Source: Nemertoderma westbladi
Taxonomy: Eukaryota; Xenacoelomorpha; Nemertodermatida; Nemertodermatidae
Direction of reading: 5' to 3'
Assembly (NCBI GenBank): GCA_032718475.1
Contig: JAUCBJ010009017.1
Location: 18,067-82,066, forward strand
Length of the DNA stretch: 64,000 nucleotides
The position numbers and the translations under genes are program-made. This document shows positions 11,701-23,945 of the stretch, piece by piece. Position 1 is the stretch's first letter, and every line of letters begins with the position of its first letter. The notes under the pieces are model-generated. The model searched no databases. It was not told the origin of the DNA and saw only the letters and a program-made list of their open reading frames with translations.

Positions 11701-14124
11701 AACCGTAGATATGTTCGGTTATACAACCGTAGATATGTTCGGTTATTTATACAACCGTAGATATGTTCGGTTATACAACCGTAGATATGTTCGGTTATAC
11801 AACCGTAGATATGTTCGGTTATACAACCGTAGATATGTTCGGTTATACAACCGTAGATATGTTCGGTTATACAACCGTAGATATGTTCGGTTATACAACC
11901 GTAGATATTGGTGAGTGATATGTTCGGTTATACAACCGTAGATATGTTCGGTTATACAACCGTAGATATGTTCGGTTATACAACCGTAGATATGTTCGGT
12001 TATACAACCGTAGATATGTTCGGTTATACAACCGTAGATATGTTCGGTTATACAACCGTAGATATGTTCGGTTATACAACCGTAGATATGTTCGGTTATA
12101 CAACCGTAGATATGTTCGGTTATACAACCGTAGATATGTTCGGTTATACAACCGTAGATATGTTCGGTTATACAACCGTAGATATGTTCGGTTATACAAC
12201 CGTAGATATGTTCGGTTATACAACCGTAGATATGTTCGGTTATACAACCGTAGATATGTTCGGTTATACAACCGTAGATATTGGTGAGTGATATGTTCGG
12301 TTATACAACCGTAGATATGTTCGGTTATACAACCGTAGATATTGGTGAGTGATATGTTCGGTTATACAACCGTAGATATGTTCGGTTATACAACCGTAGA
12401 TATGTTCGGTTATACAACCGTAGATATGTTCGGTTATACAACCGTAGATATGTTCGGTTATACAACCGTAGATATGTTCGGTTATACAACCGTAGATATG
12501 TTTGGTTATACAACCGTAGATATGTTCGGTTATACAACCGTAGATATGTTCGGTTATACAACCGTAGGTATGTTCGGTTATACAACCGTAGATATGTTCG
12601 CTTGTAAAGCCGTAGGTATTGGTGAGTGATATGTTCGGTTATACAACCGTAGATATGTTCGGTTATACAACCGTAGATATGTTCGGTTATACAACCGTAG
12701 ATATGTTCGGTTATACAACCGTAGATATGTTCGGTTATACAACCGTAGATATGTTCGGTTATACAACCGTAGATATGTTCGGTTATACAACCGTAGATAT
12801 GTTCGGTTATACAACCGTAGATATGTTCGGTTATACAACCGTAGATATGTTCGGTTATACAACCGTAGATATGTTCGGTTATACAACCGTAAGTATGTTC
12901 GGTTATACAACCGTAGATATGTTTGGTTATACAACCGTAGGTATTGGTGAGTGATATGTTCGGTTATACAACCGTAGATATGTTCGGTTATACAACCGTA
13001 GATATGTTCGGTTATACAACCGTAGATATGTTCGGTTATACAACCGTAGATATGTTCGGTTATACAACCGTAGATATGTTCGGTTATACAACCGTAGATA
13101 TGCTCGGTTATACAACCGTAGATATGTTCGGTTATACAACCGTAGATATGTTCGGTTATACAACCGTAGATATGTTCGGTTATACAACCGTAGATATGTT
13201 CGGTTATACAACCGTAAGTATGTTCGGTTATACAACCGTAGATATGTTTGGTTATACAACCGTAGGTATTGGTGAGTGATATGTTCGGTTATACAACCGT
13301 AGATATGTTCGGTTATACAACCGTAGATATGTTCGGTTATACAACCGTAGATATGTTCGGTTATACAACCGTAGATATGTTCGGTTATACAACCGTAAGT
13401 ATGTTCGGTTATACAACCGTAGATATGTTTGGTTATACAACCGTAGGTATTGGTGAGTGATATGTTCGGTTATACAACCGTAGATATGTTCGGTTATACA
13501 ACCGTAGATATGTTCGGTTATACAACCGTAGATATGTTCGGTTATACAACCGTAGATATGTTCGGTTATACAACCGTAGATATGTTCGGTTATACAACCG
13601 TAGATATGTTCGGTTATACAACCGTAGATATGTTCGGTTATTTATACAACCGTAGATATGTTCGGTTATACAACCGTAGATATGTTCGGTTATACAACCG
13701 TAGATATGTTCGGTTATACAACCGTAGATATGTTCGGTTATACAACCGTAGATATGTTCGGTTATACAACCGTAGATATTGGTGAGTGATATGTTCGGTT
13801 ATACAACCGTAGATATGTTCGGTTATACAACCGTAGATATGTTTGGTTATACAACCGTAGATATGTTCGGTTATACAACCGTAGATATGTTCGGTTATAC
13901 AACCGTAGGTATTGGTGAGTGATATGTTCGGTTATACAACCGTAGGTATTGGTGAGTGATATGTTCGGTTATACAACCGTAGGTATTGGTGAGTGATATG
14001 TTCGGTTATACAACCGTAGGTATTGGTGAGTGATATGTTCGGTTATACAACCGTAGGTATTGGTGAGTGATATGTTCGGTTATACAACCGTAGGTATTGG
14101 TGAGTGATATGTTCGGTTATACAA
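8750..14124. repeat. 24-bp hairpin satellite, about 220 units in blocks
   Basis: The unit is GATATGTTCGGTTATACAAC plus CGTA. Each unit contains CGGTT-ATAC-AACCG, a 5-bp stem with a 4-base loop. Runs of units form blocks separated by the 13-bp spacer GGTATTGGTGAGT. Several blocks end with a diverged unit reading TTCGCTTGTAAAGCCGTAGG (near 9090, 10065, 10510, 10860 and 12598). A 4-bp insertion giving GGTTATTTATACAACC occurs near 11741 and again near 13636, marking a duplication with a 1.9-kb shift. From about 13900 to 14124 every unit carries the spacer, giving a 37-bp period. Open frames on both strands (MFGYTTVD on plus, RLYNRTYL on minus) follow from the 24-bp period and are not genes. The array begins where BEL leader homology ends. 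Confidence 0.97.
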
Positions 14125-14529
14125 TAAATATAGGCGTCGCGTAGTTGTTGTAGTACGTAGTTGTTGCTATGCGTGCTCCGCATGCTCCGCGACGCCCGAC
14201 GAACGTGTTACTTATTTTATTTTGTTATTTATGTAAATGTTTTAAGCCGGTAGGCACCTAGTTATATTGTATCTTGGTATCAGATATATAGTGGCTGAAG
14301 TTGGTCGCATGTAAAAATTGACCTCCAGCGGAAATTGGTCGCAAATAACAGCTGAATACGGGCAAAAATTCAACTGTAACCATTGCTATTCACTCTGGTT
14401 TATTGTTTTGGTTAGAATAGCCTGCTACTGTATCCAGCTCATTTCCCTAAGTTGTTAAGTAACGTTGGCGTTGATTGTATTTATTATAATTGTGGAACTT
14501 TGAAAAAAAAATTGTTTATTTTCATTTAG
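14125..14529. other. Spacer between satellite and myosin-like exons
   Basis: No gene is recognised. A stretch at 14395-14425 (TTTATTGTTTTGGTTAGAAT) recurs inverted at 15312-15342 in a later intron, which looks like remains of a small dispersed repeat. Sequence just before 14530 (TTTATTTTCATTTAG) looks like a 3' splice site. Confidence 0.45.
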
Positions 14530-15008
14530 GCCGCCGCAAAGGAGAGGAGAAAAAGTGCCGAATCTTTGTTAGCCGAGAAAGTGCCGAATGGTAAGTTCAG
14601 TTGAGAGAAAAATACGTGGGCGTTGCGTTGTGAGGTTCACAGTTTAATCGTAATTTATATTATTTAAATTTTTATATTATTCTTATTTAAAGTTAATTAA
14701 AATAAGCCAGCATATGCTGTGTGCATATATCCTTTGTGGGACCTTTGTACAGGACAATCCAAACAAGCTTAGCTTACGGGTTTATGTTATTTCAACCGCT
14801 GCGCTGGCTTGTTGCCCTCCTGCGGGAAACTGGATAACTGCTGAGTCACTCAAATTATATTTCAGATTTTTGAGAAACCACTTGTGTATCAAGTTTTGTT
14901 GTGTGTTTGTTTTGTTGTTTGTTTTGTTGTGTATCAAGTTTTGTACCGTGGCAACTACCAGACCTATTTACATGGTTCCTATTTACATATAAAATGTGAA
15001 CTTTTCAG

Positions 15009-15133
15009 GACAAGTGAAGGAATTACAGCGGGAATTAGATGACGTTTCTAGACAACGAGATGAAATGGGGGCTTCTAAGGAAGCGGAGAGAAAGGCGAGA
15101 TCATTGGAAGGCGATATCAACCCGCTTCAAGAT
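15009..15133 (+). pseudogene. Myosin-like exon B
   Basis: The acceptor CTTTTCAG lies at 15001-15008 and the donor GTTAGT at 15134. The exon is 125 bp and joins exon A in phase 1 and exon C in phase 0. It encodes heptad-patterned coiled coil (KEAERKARSLEGDI) without internal stops and is the best-preserved myosin match. Confidence 0.72.
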
Positions 15134-15510
15134 GTTAGTTATAGGCCTAATTCTAATAAAAATAAATAAATAATTATCTATATTAAAATATATAACCCCC
15201 AACTCAGGCAACAACTATTACTATCTCAGCTATTGTGCTGCTGCCGTTCCCACACCGTACACCCCAATTTACGTTATTTATTTAAGGTAAGGAACAGGTT
15301 ACTGTGGCACGCTATTCTAACCAAAACAATAAACTAAAGTCAATAGAACACGACCCCCTCCATAATCCATATCTGTAACAAATTATGAAGCGGTGATTGG
15401 TAACCTAATTCAATAACGATTTGTCTTTAATATTATTATCTTGATTTTTTTAATTGAATTAATTTTAATTATTGTGGGTTTTATCGGTTGTTACATCTAC
15501 TACTCTACAG

Positions 15511-15771
15511 GAACGTAGTGCAACGGAGCAACAACGACAACAAATAGCGGTTGAGGATGAGCGAGACGAGTTGGCGGAAGAGACGGCCGGGATAGCTAGT
15601 AACCGTGGCAACGCACTCGACGAGAAACGCCGACTCGAGTTGGAGAACCACCGACACGAGTTTCAGAAACAAAGACTCGAGTTGGAGAAACGCCGACTCG
15701 AGTCGAAAATACAAAAGTTGGAAAACGATCTGGAGGATGAGCGATCATTTGTATCGTCGGTTCCAAGAAAA
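15511..15771 (+). pseudogene. Myosin-like exon C, with frame break
   Basis: The acceptor CTCTACAG is at 15503-15510 and a weak donor GTTAGA at 15772. The first 230 bp encode highly charged coiled coil containing a repeated LELE...RRLE pattern. The last 30 bp match the myosin register only in another frame (RRFQEK), which is also the frame required by exon D. Confidence 0.68.
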
Positions 15772-15868
15772 GTTAGAATGTTCAAATATATATTTCTATC
15801 TAATAATATTTGTCGCTATCAGTTATTGTTTAAGTTTAGGTAATCCTACATCAAACTTTGTGTTGCAG

Positions 15869-16078
15869 GTCGAACAAGTCGCAGCAGCAAGTAGATACGC
15901 TGACCACTGCCCTAGCAACCGAACGATCTATCACGCAGAAGCTTGAAAACGACAGACTCATGTTGGAACGACAGATTCGCGACCTCAAGCAGAAGCTGCA
16001 AGACGTCGCGAATCGAGAGCAACGATCCAGGGACTGGAGCAGAAGCTCAACCAGGAAGATGATATGAACAAGGAGCAG
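15869..16078 (+). pseudogene. Myosin-like exon D, with frame break
   Basis: The acceptor TGTTGCAG is at 15861-15868 and the donor GTAGGT at 16079. The first part reads QQVDTLTTALATERS. After KLQDV the collinear match continues in another frame (GLEQKLNQEDDMNKEQ) to the donor, so a one-base event is needed. Confidence 0.68.
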
Positions 16079-16402
16079 GTAGGTGGAGGTGTACAACTCT
16101 TAAACACCTCCCAGTGGGTTGTCGATCACATAAACTGCAGCTGGTTTGGGTTATAAACACCCACAATCTCTCTGGTTGCACGATTTATCAATGAATATAC
16201 GTTAGAGGTTACAGCCCAAACAATTATAACTCTATTGGTTGCAACCCAGATGTGATCCCATTGGTTACTAAAATCCAACCCGGCTGACTTACATATTGTA
16301 GCGACAACTATTATACCTAACAACAGTTACACATACACAGTTTGTTGTTGTTCAATTAGATATCCTAGGTTACTGGATTACAATTAATTTGTTGTTGATT
16401 AG

Positions 16403-16567
16403 GTTGATATATACAAGCACCGGCTGAAAGCGAAGAAGAGGCAGTTGGAAGAAACAGAGGATGAAACAACTCTACGTAGCAAAGCCAGGTTCCGACGCGA
16501 TCTTCGAGAGATAGAAGACACCCTTGCAGACACCAGCGACGGTGGGGACACATCCGACGGTGACTAA
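16403..16567 (+). pseudogene. Myosin-like terminal exon E
   Basis: The acceptor TTGATTAG is at 16395-16402. The exon runs 54 codons to TAA at 16565-16567. Its coiled coil (KHRLKAKKRQLEETEDE, then FRRDLREIEDTLADT) fits the distal rod. It ends in an acidic TSDGGDTSDGD in place of the usual longer tailpiece. Confidence 0.7.
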
Positions 16568-19210
16568 GATTAGTTGCCTAGCAACCAGACACACAAACTA
16601 TTCCCGCACATGGCTGCTCTTATTCTGCTGAAGCTTCTTCTGCTGATGATAGTATATATTTAATTAATTAAACCATCCTAATATCATATTCCACAAATAG
16701 AATGAAAATCCAGAAATATCCTAGTGTGGTGCCAGTGTTGTTGTAGGTTTAGAAGTCTATTGATTTTCGTCTCCTTTGGTATGAATCACATACGTAAAGG
16801 TTTTGGTTAATAGCTAAAGAAATTATTGTTAAAAACCAATAATTAGCGACCCAATCATTCAATTAAGAGTCCCTATTAGAGCTTGTGACGTCACATCATT
16901 ATGATTTTTTATAAATAGTTTTCATTAATAACATTCACTGGATGTAAAATGTTATTTGTATTGATTTCGGTTTATGATTTAATGATAAATTATCGACTAT
17001 ATTGTGGAATTTGTTTGGTTTCAATTATTTGACGCGATTTTAGGAAATTCAGCGTTTGAATCATTCCAAGATAGACTATTTATCCGTATTAATAATTGTA
17101 TTGGCGTAGAAACTTGTGCTATTTTGTACTATGTAACTTGTACTATGAAACTATGTTATTATAAAATAATTATATTATTATATTTACTATTATATTATTT
17201 ACAGTGATTTGAGTATTATAATATTGGATACAGAATGACGTCACTTTAACTTTTTGTTATGTTTATTGAAGGCGCACATCACAATTGGAAAATAAAAGGT
17301 TGTGGAAATATACATTCTGAAAATCGCGAATTCATACAACAAGGGAGACACCCCCCCCCCCCCCCCATTTTTGCGGTAGCTAATATAATTGTGCTACAGC
17401 CACGTTTTATTTACTACCTCTAACAACTATTATAGTCCAAAATTCAGTGACCCTTGTGGTGTAATAATTAATGTTTGCAAAATGTTACCCATCGGGGACA
17501 CCATTATTGTGTTACCCAGTGTAAAATTTATATGACATATGGTGCATATGTATTACACCGGGGACAGTCTACCAAATTTGTCATTATTGCGCGGTTGACA
17601 CTATTATTGTTGTTACCTAGTATATTTAACTGAGCTGCTGAGTGTTGATGGTGGACCGGACCCCATCTCCATATACGAGCTCTACAAAATGTATTACGAA
17701 CACAATGTGAATACTAGCTCCTATTGTAAGACCGCTATAAGATAGAGTCTTTGAAGGAATGTAATTTGGTGGGGTTGAATTAAAACATTACGGTGCGATA
17801 TACAGAAAAGTGCCTGTCGTATTCGCCCAAATACGGCAGTATAACTCTGGGTTCAGAGAACGTGTACATATTGACAGGCGGCAATCCCCTGATACATTAC
17901 CAAGCATGTGTTTGATATAAATATTAGATTTCTACTTCCATACAATTCTCATTGATTCCGCAGGTCAATGTTATAATTAAAACAGTCAATTTGATATGTT
18001 CTTCCGATTCTATAGGCGGCTTACACACCAACTCCCACCCTACAGCCCTATTTATCCCAATCCATCAATTTTTGTCACAGGTGTGGTCTGAGGATACTAC
18101 ATTATACAAAATGAGTTTTCCATCCTGATAACTCTGTTTAATTTGACAATGTTTATAATAATACCATAAGCATCAAACAGTCTTGCAATGTAATAAATCT
18201 GCCCAAAAACTCATTGAACCGGAAGGACGCCCCGGGCTGACAACATAAATCAAAGCTAAAGTAAACATTATCTCTCCTTCATAGACTTATGTCTTCAATA
18301 TACTACCCAGAGATAGTCAGTCCCAGGCTATACAAAATTAGTTACCTCGGAGACAGCAGCTACTACAGAGTATTACATAACACAAATCCATTTACTATAA
18401 CATTGCCTTTCTTTCCATTTCTTTGTCACATTTTCTCAGTTACCCCCCCCCCCCACACCCCACCCCACCCCTAAGCAGTCTCATCAAACCACCTGAATTA
18501 TTGCAGGAGTTAAAAGTATCACATTGTCCTAATCCAAATCAACTTGAGATACAAAGAACAATGTTTATTTATTTATTTTTCAGATACATCGCCAACACTT
18601 TCTTCTTTATGCTCATATTAAGTATACCGTAAAAATCTTAACCCAGTGGCCCCCAACTGTAAGAAATGTACATACGCCAAATGTCAATATGTGCGCCGCC
18701 TCGTCGGATTCCGAGTGGCCCACACCCGCCCAGGTGTGCCCACTGCGGATCTTCCGTAGTAAACCAATTTGGTCAGGTCAAATCCAAACATTCACTGGAG
18801 ATCACCAAATGGGGCGCTATGTGAAGTACCGTGCAGACACGATGATACAGAAAAGTAGCAAAACTGGATTAATTTTTTTGTAAATAAATAAAGTTTCTCA
18901 AAACCCAACGTTTTATAGGACTATTATTCGATAAAATAAAAGTAAGCGGAAAATATCGCTATTTTCACTCATTATAAATTTAGCGAAATTCAACTATTAT
19001 GTACGAGTGGTTGAGTTTTACACGAGCCGGCAGGTTTTTGGCACGAGCGAAGCGAATGTTAAAATGCCAACGAGATTTTTTTTTTTCAGAAAAAATAACC
19101 ATTCCTATATTGCATGAAGCTTGTTATAGTGATAGTATATATTTAATTTATTAAACCATCCTAATATCATATTCCACAAATAGAATGAAAATCCAGAAAT
19201 ATCCAGAAAT
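16568..19210. other. Intergenic AT-rich DNA with dispersed repeats
   Basis: About 80 bp after the myosin stop (16647-16727, with CATCCTAATATCATATTCCA) recurs at about 19130-19202, immediately before repeat copy 1. Poly-C tracts are at 17351-17366 (16 C) and 18443-18454 (12 C). Short open frames at 17004, 18289, 18423 and 18689 show no motif or splice context. Confidence 0.5.
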
Positions 19211-20074
19211 AAATTTGTACGTTTTTGTCCGTCTTTTTTGGAAAACTTACTTCCGAAATGTTTAATTCGACAACGCGGGTAGGAATCCACTAATTCTTTT
19301 ATGAAACTCGTAGAAGACCATTGGGGCTACGTTCCTATCGAATGGGGGTACAAAAAATATGTCGGCAATAGGGGCCAAAAAGGGCCAGAATTTGTAAAGT
19401 AGTTTTTATCGAATAATTTTTTATTTTTAACTTTAGTTGGTTAAGGTACATTCTATACAGTCAATATCCATACGGGGAATTCAAATATGCTATCGGTTTT
19501 GCTCCAAGGATGATATTAAAAAAATAAGGGCCAAAATTATAATTTCGCGCTTCAAACTTGCTTCGCGGGAAATCGTCTAGCTCGAAAACTACTTAACTTA
19601 CGGGAGATTTGTTTACACAGACTTATAGTGCGTTAAATTATCTATCTAACAGCGTTAATCACAGCGCCGGAGGTATTATAAAACTGGAGCGGCAGGCGAT
19701 CGTGTGAAATATAATATTTATAAAAAAGGGACGAAAAACGTTTTTTTCTTAATAATCTGCTGTTCTATTATAATTTAGCTCTTTGCGCCTAAACTACCTG
19801 TAAAATGTAGCAAATTAACTCCGCTATCTTTTATCTTAACATATATAATTAAAATAACGAGTTTTAAGGGTCGAAAAATATCGCGTAATTTTGGCCCTTT
19901 TTTTTCATTTTTTTTTGGGGCCAAAAATGACCCCCTCTCAAAAGATAGAAAAAAAAATTACGGCAAAGAATATACAAATTTTATTGAATTTGGACCATCA
20001 GAACCGAAGTTAGAGCGATTTTAGTGAAAAAATAAAAATAATTTTTTAACAAAAAAATAAGAATGGCCAATATT

Positions 20075-20139
20075 GGATTTCGTACCCACGAACTTAGGTT
20101 TCATTAACATGATTGATAACCACTAGACTACGTGACCAA
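20075..20139 (-). repeat. tRNA-like segment in repeat copy 1
   Basis: Read on the minus strand it has an A-box-like TAGTCTAGTGGTTATCA and a degenerate B-box region (GGGTACGAAATCC), about 65 nt in all. No paired anticodon stem can be drawn, so it is a tRNA-derived remnant and not a tRNA gene. Confidence 0.45.
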
Positions 20140-20938
20140 GTGAATTTGAAATTTTCGAGTGACTATTTTTAAACATCAATAACTTCGGTTCTATTGGGCC
20201 GTTTGATCTGAATCTTTTTTCATTGGATAGAGGATAGATTGTAGTGTGTGAAACTAGGATACAACTTGGGAAAAGACGCATGTGCACTTAGTGCAAAATG
20301 CACTTAAATAGTGGACATTTTTTCGATATTTCAAACACTATTATTTCCAGTTCCATTCATCGTAGAATGTTATTTTTTGGATTAAAATGTAGTTTGGAAT
20401 GATTTCTAACTATAATCGTAACATTTGTTTAACTTTTTATGTCTATAAAGTGACTTAAAATGTCCATGAATATGGTCCAAAATCGCAAATGTCGCGATTT
20501 ATTAAATTGGATTTTTGACACTTTTAGCGACTGACACTTGATCATGCACCATCGTAGATCGGAAGAGAATAGACATAAGTGTGTTAAATAGGAACCACCT
20601 TTAGGATCCGCTAAAGTGCACTTGTGCAAATATGTGTGCAAATGTGCAATTTTTTTTAATAAGGTCAAATGGTGTATTATTGGGTTCTTTTAATATGTTG
20701 TATGGACCTTACTGAGCGCATTAGGAGTATGTGTACAAATAACCGGTCCTTATAAGGGTTCAATTGTATAAATTAATAATAAATAAGGTTGTAATATTCT
20801 AAAAACCAGTGTGATCTTAAATGAACTTTAAACAATAAATAGAAATCAGATAACAAATGGACCACACAATTTATTAAAAAAACTCGCACCTCTTCGGACT
20901 TAATATATGGCTTCAATTTTATTCAACAGTGGATATTT

Positions 20939-20986
20939 GGGGGAAGTTAGATAAACTGCATTTATGCAGTGAATCTAACTTCCCCC
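20939..20986. other. Long terminal hairpin of repeat copy 1
   Basis: The left arm GGGGGAAGTTAGAT pairs with ATCTAACTTCCCCC without mismatch. A 2-base mismatch follows, then the inner arms ACTGCAT and ATGCAGT around a TT loop. The whole is about 48 bp. Confidence 0.9.
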
Positions 20987-20990
20987 TTCA

Positions 20991-22172
20991 TGATATAATA
21001 TAACAAAGACACACTCTTTGGAGGACCCGTTGTTTACTATGTAGACTTTGTTCAACCTAAACAACTTAAGTCAGATTAACAATATTATCCTGTAAAATTT
21101 CTAAGCAATGACTGGTATGAATAATGCTGATCTTCGAACTATGGTTCTGTAATTAAATTTTATTACTTCAACTTTTATGCGGATTTACCAGTGAAAGAAA
21201 CCTAGAATCCATTATCACAATGTAACAGTATCAATAACCATATCTATTCTATGTAGATCATAAGAGAGACATCCTTGATTCATATATTATAATTTCCGAG
21301 CTGAAATGTTTCGGTGACTATAACTTACAGGCTTCGTATTATGTACAAACGACTGAGTAGTATATATTAATATTAATGGGTTACCGGTATATAGAACGAG
21401 TGTAGACTGGGAGCGAAAATATATTACATACAATTTCGAGTAATATAAAATTAACGAGTCCAGTTCGTCTCCCCTCGTGTCATTCGACGCATACCCCCCC
21501 CCCCCCCCCCCCCCCTCCACACTTTTCCCTTTACCTCGTGGTCTTTCTTTAAGTATAACTTCATTTTGGGTCCACCTTGGTGGGATAAATATTTCTCCAT
21601 TTGACGCAACACCGCCGCGGCCGCTATGAGGGAGGTGAATACCGCGGCCGCTCCTAAAGCCGCAGGCCATCGCTAACTATATAGGTTAACTTGGGATTCT
21701 GGGGGACTTTTCGATGAAGGAACTGACCAAATTTTTTTATTTTCTCACCAGGGGAGCGGCTCGGAATTCTAAGATATTAGCAACTCTAACATTATTAAAT
21801 CTAACCCTTCGACGGACACGGCGGACAAAAATCCGTCATTTTTTCGACAATTTTAAAATTTTTTTAAAAGGCGCTCTACAGTGGCTCGAAAAAACCCTAG
21901 GTTATTGCTTAGCCGACGCCGGGATACGATAGAAGGGATTAATTAGTGAATTCGTTTTTTTTTTCAAAAAAGATTACCACGCCTTTTTTTCGAAAATGTC
22001 CGTCAAAGTTGAAAAAACGGACAAAATGACTTTGCGGGATCCGCTATAACTCGGCTAATATTAATCGTACGGGGACGAAAGTAACGCGGTTGGAAAGGGG
22101 AAGAGTGGTACTACCTTCGTATCGAATGGGAGTAAGATATTTATTAAAATTTCGGGTGGAAAAAGCGGCTGT
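20991..22172. other. Spacer between the two 1.8-kb repeat copies
   Basis: It contains a 22-base poly-C tract (21494-21515). A GC-rich patch at 21612-21660 has a direct repeat of GCGGCCGCT. No gene is supported; the 127-codon minus-strand frame at 21287-21670 is low-complexity across the poly-C tract. Confidence 0.5.
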
Positions 22173-23024
22173 AAATTTGTACGTTTTTGTCCGTCTTTTT
22201 TGGAAAACTTATTTCCGAAATGTTTAATTCGACAACGCGGGTAGGAATCCACTAATTATTTTATGAAACTCGTAGAAGACCATTGGGGCTACGTTCCTAT
22301 CGAATGGGGGTACAAAAAATATGTCGGCAATAGGGGCCAAAAAGGGCCAGAATTTGTAAATAAGTTTTTATCGAATAATTTTTTATTTTTAACTTTAGTT
22401 GGTTAAGGTACATTCTATACAGTCAATATCCATACGGGGAATTCAAATATGCTATCGGTTTTGCTCCAAGGATGATATTAAAAAAATGAGGGCCAAAGTT
22501 ATAATTTCGCGCTTCGCGGGAAATCGTCTAGCTCGAAAACTACTTAACTTACGGGAGATTTGTTTACACAGACAGTGCGTTCAATTATCTATCTAACAGC
22601 GTTAATCACAGCGCCGGAGGTATTATAAAACTGGAGCGGCAGGCGATCGCGTGAAATATAATATTTATAAAAAGGGACGAAAAATTTTTTTTTTTAACAA
22701 ATCGCTATTCCATTATTATTTAGCGTATTGCGCCAAAAGTACCTGTAAAAAGTATCAAATTAACTCCGCTATCTTTTATCTTAACATATATAATTAAAAT
22801 TACGAATTTTAAGGGTCGAAAAACATCGCGTTATTTTGGCCCTTTTCTTTAATTTTTTTGGGGCCAAAAATAACCCCTTCTCAAAAGATTAAGAAAAAAA
22901 TTACGGCAAAGAATATACCAATTTTATTGAATTTGGACCACCAGAACCGAAGTTAGAGCGATTTTAGTGAAAAAATAAAAATAATTTTTTTTGCAAAAAA
23001 ATTAAGAATGGTCAGGTCAATATT

Positions 23025-23089
23025 GGATTTCGAACCCGCGAACTTAGGTTTCATTAACGTGATTGATAACCACTACACTATGTGACCAA
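23025..23089 (-). repeat. tRNA-like segment in repeat copy 2
   Basis: On the minus strand it has the A-box-like TAGTGTAGTGG and the B-box-like GGGTTCGAAATCC at suitable spacing. The anticodon stem does not pair. Its presence at the same place in both copies suggests a tRNA or SINE head captured before duplication. Confidence 0.5.
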
Positions 23090-23945
23090 GAGAATTTGAA
23101 ATTTTCGAGTGACTATTTTTAAACATAAATAACTTCGGTTCTACAGGGCCGTTTAATCTGAAACTTTTTTCATTGGATAGAGGATAGATTGTAGTGTGTG
23201 AAATAGGATAAAACTTGGGAAAAGACTTATGTGCACTTAGTGCAAAATGCACTTAAATAGTGAACATTTTTTTTCGATATTTCAAACACTATTATTTCCA
23301 GTTCTATTCATCGTAGAATGTTATTTTTTGGATTAAAATGTAGTTTGGAATGATTTCTAACTATAATCGTAACATTTGTTTAACTTTTTATGTCTATAAA
23401 GTGACTTAAAATGTCCATGAATATGGTCCAAAATCGCAAATCCAGATTTATTAAATTGGATTTTTGACACTTTTAGCGACTGACACTTGATCATACACCA
23501 TCGTAGATCGGTAGATGATAAACATAAGTTTGTTAAATAAGAGCCACCATTACGATCTGCTAAAGTGCATTTGTACAAATAAGTGTGCAAAAGTGCAAAT
23601 TTTTTAATAAGGTCAAATTATATAGTATTGGGTTATTTTCTTTGCAGATCATTTTATTTTCATATTAATATGTTGTTTGAACCTTACTGAGCGCATTAGG
23701 GGATATGCGTACAAATAACCGGCCCTTATGAGGCTTCGATTGGGTAAATTAATAAAATATAAGGTTGTATAGTATAATATTCTAAAAACCAGTGTGATAT
23801 TAAATGCACTTTAAATAATAAATAGAAATCAAATAACAATTGGACCACACAATTAAAAACTCGCACAATTTTGTACTTATTATATCGCTTCAAATTAATT
23901 CAACAGTGGATATTTGGGGGAAGGGGGAAGTTACAGTGTGCATTC

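Larger units (their letters stand above)
14530..16567 (+). pseudogene. Myosin II heavy-chain tail, 3' exons, probably decayed
   Basis: Five exon-like segments carry coiled-coil sequence collinear with the distal rod of nonmuscle/smooth-muscle type myosin II. They are A 14530-14590 (weakest), B 15009-15133, C 15511-15771, D 15869-16078 and E 16403-16567. Most are bounded by AG and GT with compatible phases. B reads QVKELQRELDDVSRQRDEM, C has EDERDELAEE and NALDEKRRLELE, D has TALATERSITQKLEND, and E has RLKAKKRQLEETEDE and ends at TAA. Three faults suggest decay: C needs a frame change near 15740-15750 to join D; D needs another near 16005-16015 (KQKLQDV, then RATIQGLEQKLNQED in another frame); and about 30 residues expected between D and E are missing. 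The non-helical tailpiece is also absent. Head and proximal rod are not in the window. Sequencing error or a divergent functional gene remain possible. Confidence 0.72.
19211..20990. repeat. 1.8-kb dispersed repeat, copy 1
   Basis: The copy starts with AAATTTGTACGTTTTTGTCC and matches 22173-24000 along its length with scattered substitutions and indels. It contains a tRNA-like segment on the minus strand (20075-20139) and ends at a long hairpin (20939-20986). No transposase-like frame is visible, so it is most likely a non-autonomous transposon or a segmental duplication. Confidence 0.85.

Noticed and set aside
8710-13785. Many plus-strand (MFGYTTVD) and minus-strand (RLYNRTYL) repeat ORFs
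   Set aside because: They are open on both strands because the 24-bp unit is divisible by three and lacks stops; block spacers end each frame at the same place.
14714-14992. 92-codon ORF inside the intron between myosin-like exons A and B
   Set aside because: Cys- and Leu-rich composition from T-rich intron DNA; it does not match the coiled coil on either side.
17004-17207. 67-codon plus-strand ORF with hydrophobic end
   Set aside because: AT-rich chance frame ending in a Tyr/Leu run; no splice signals or motif.
18689-18883. 64-codon ORF in a locally GC-richer patch
   Set aside because: No motif, no recognisable splice context and no repeat copy to support it.
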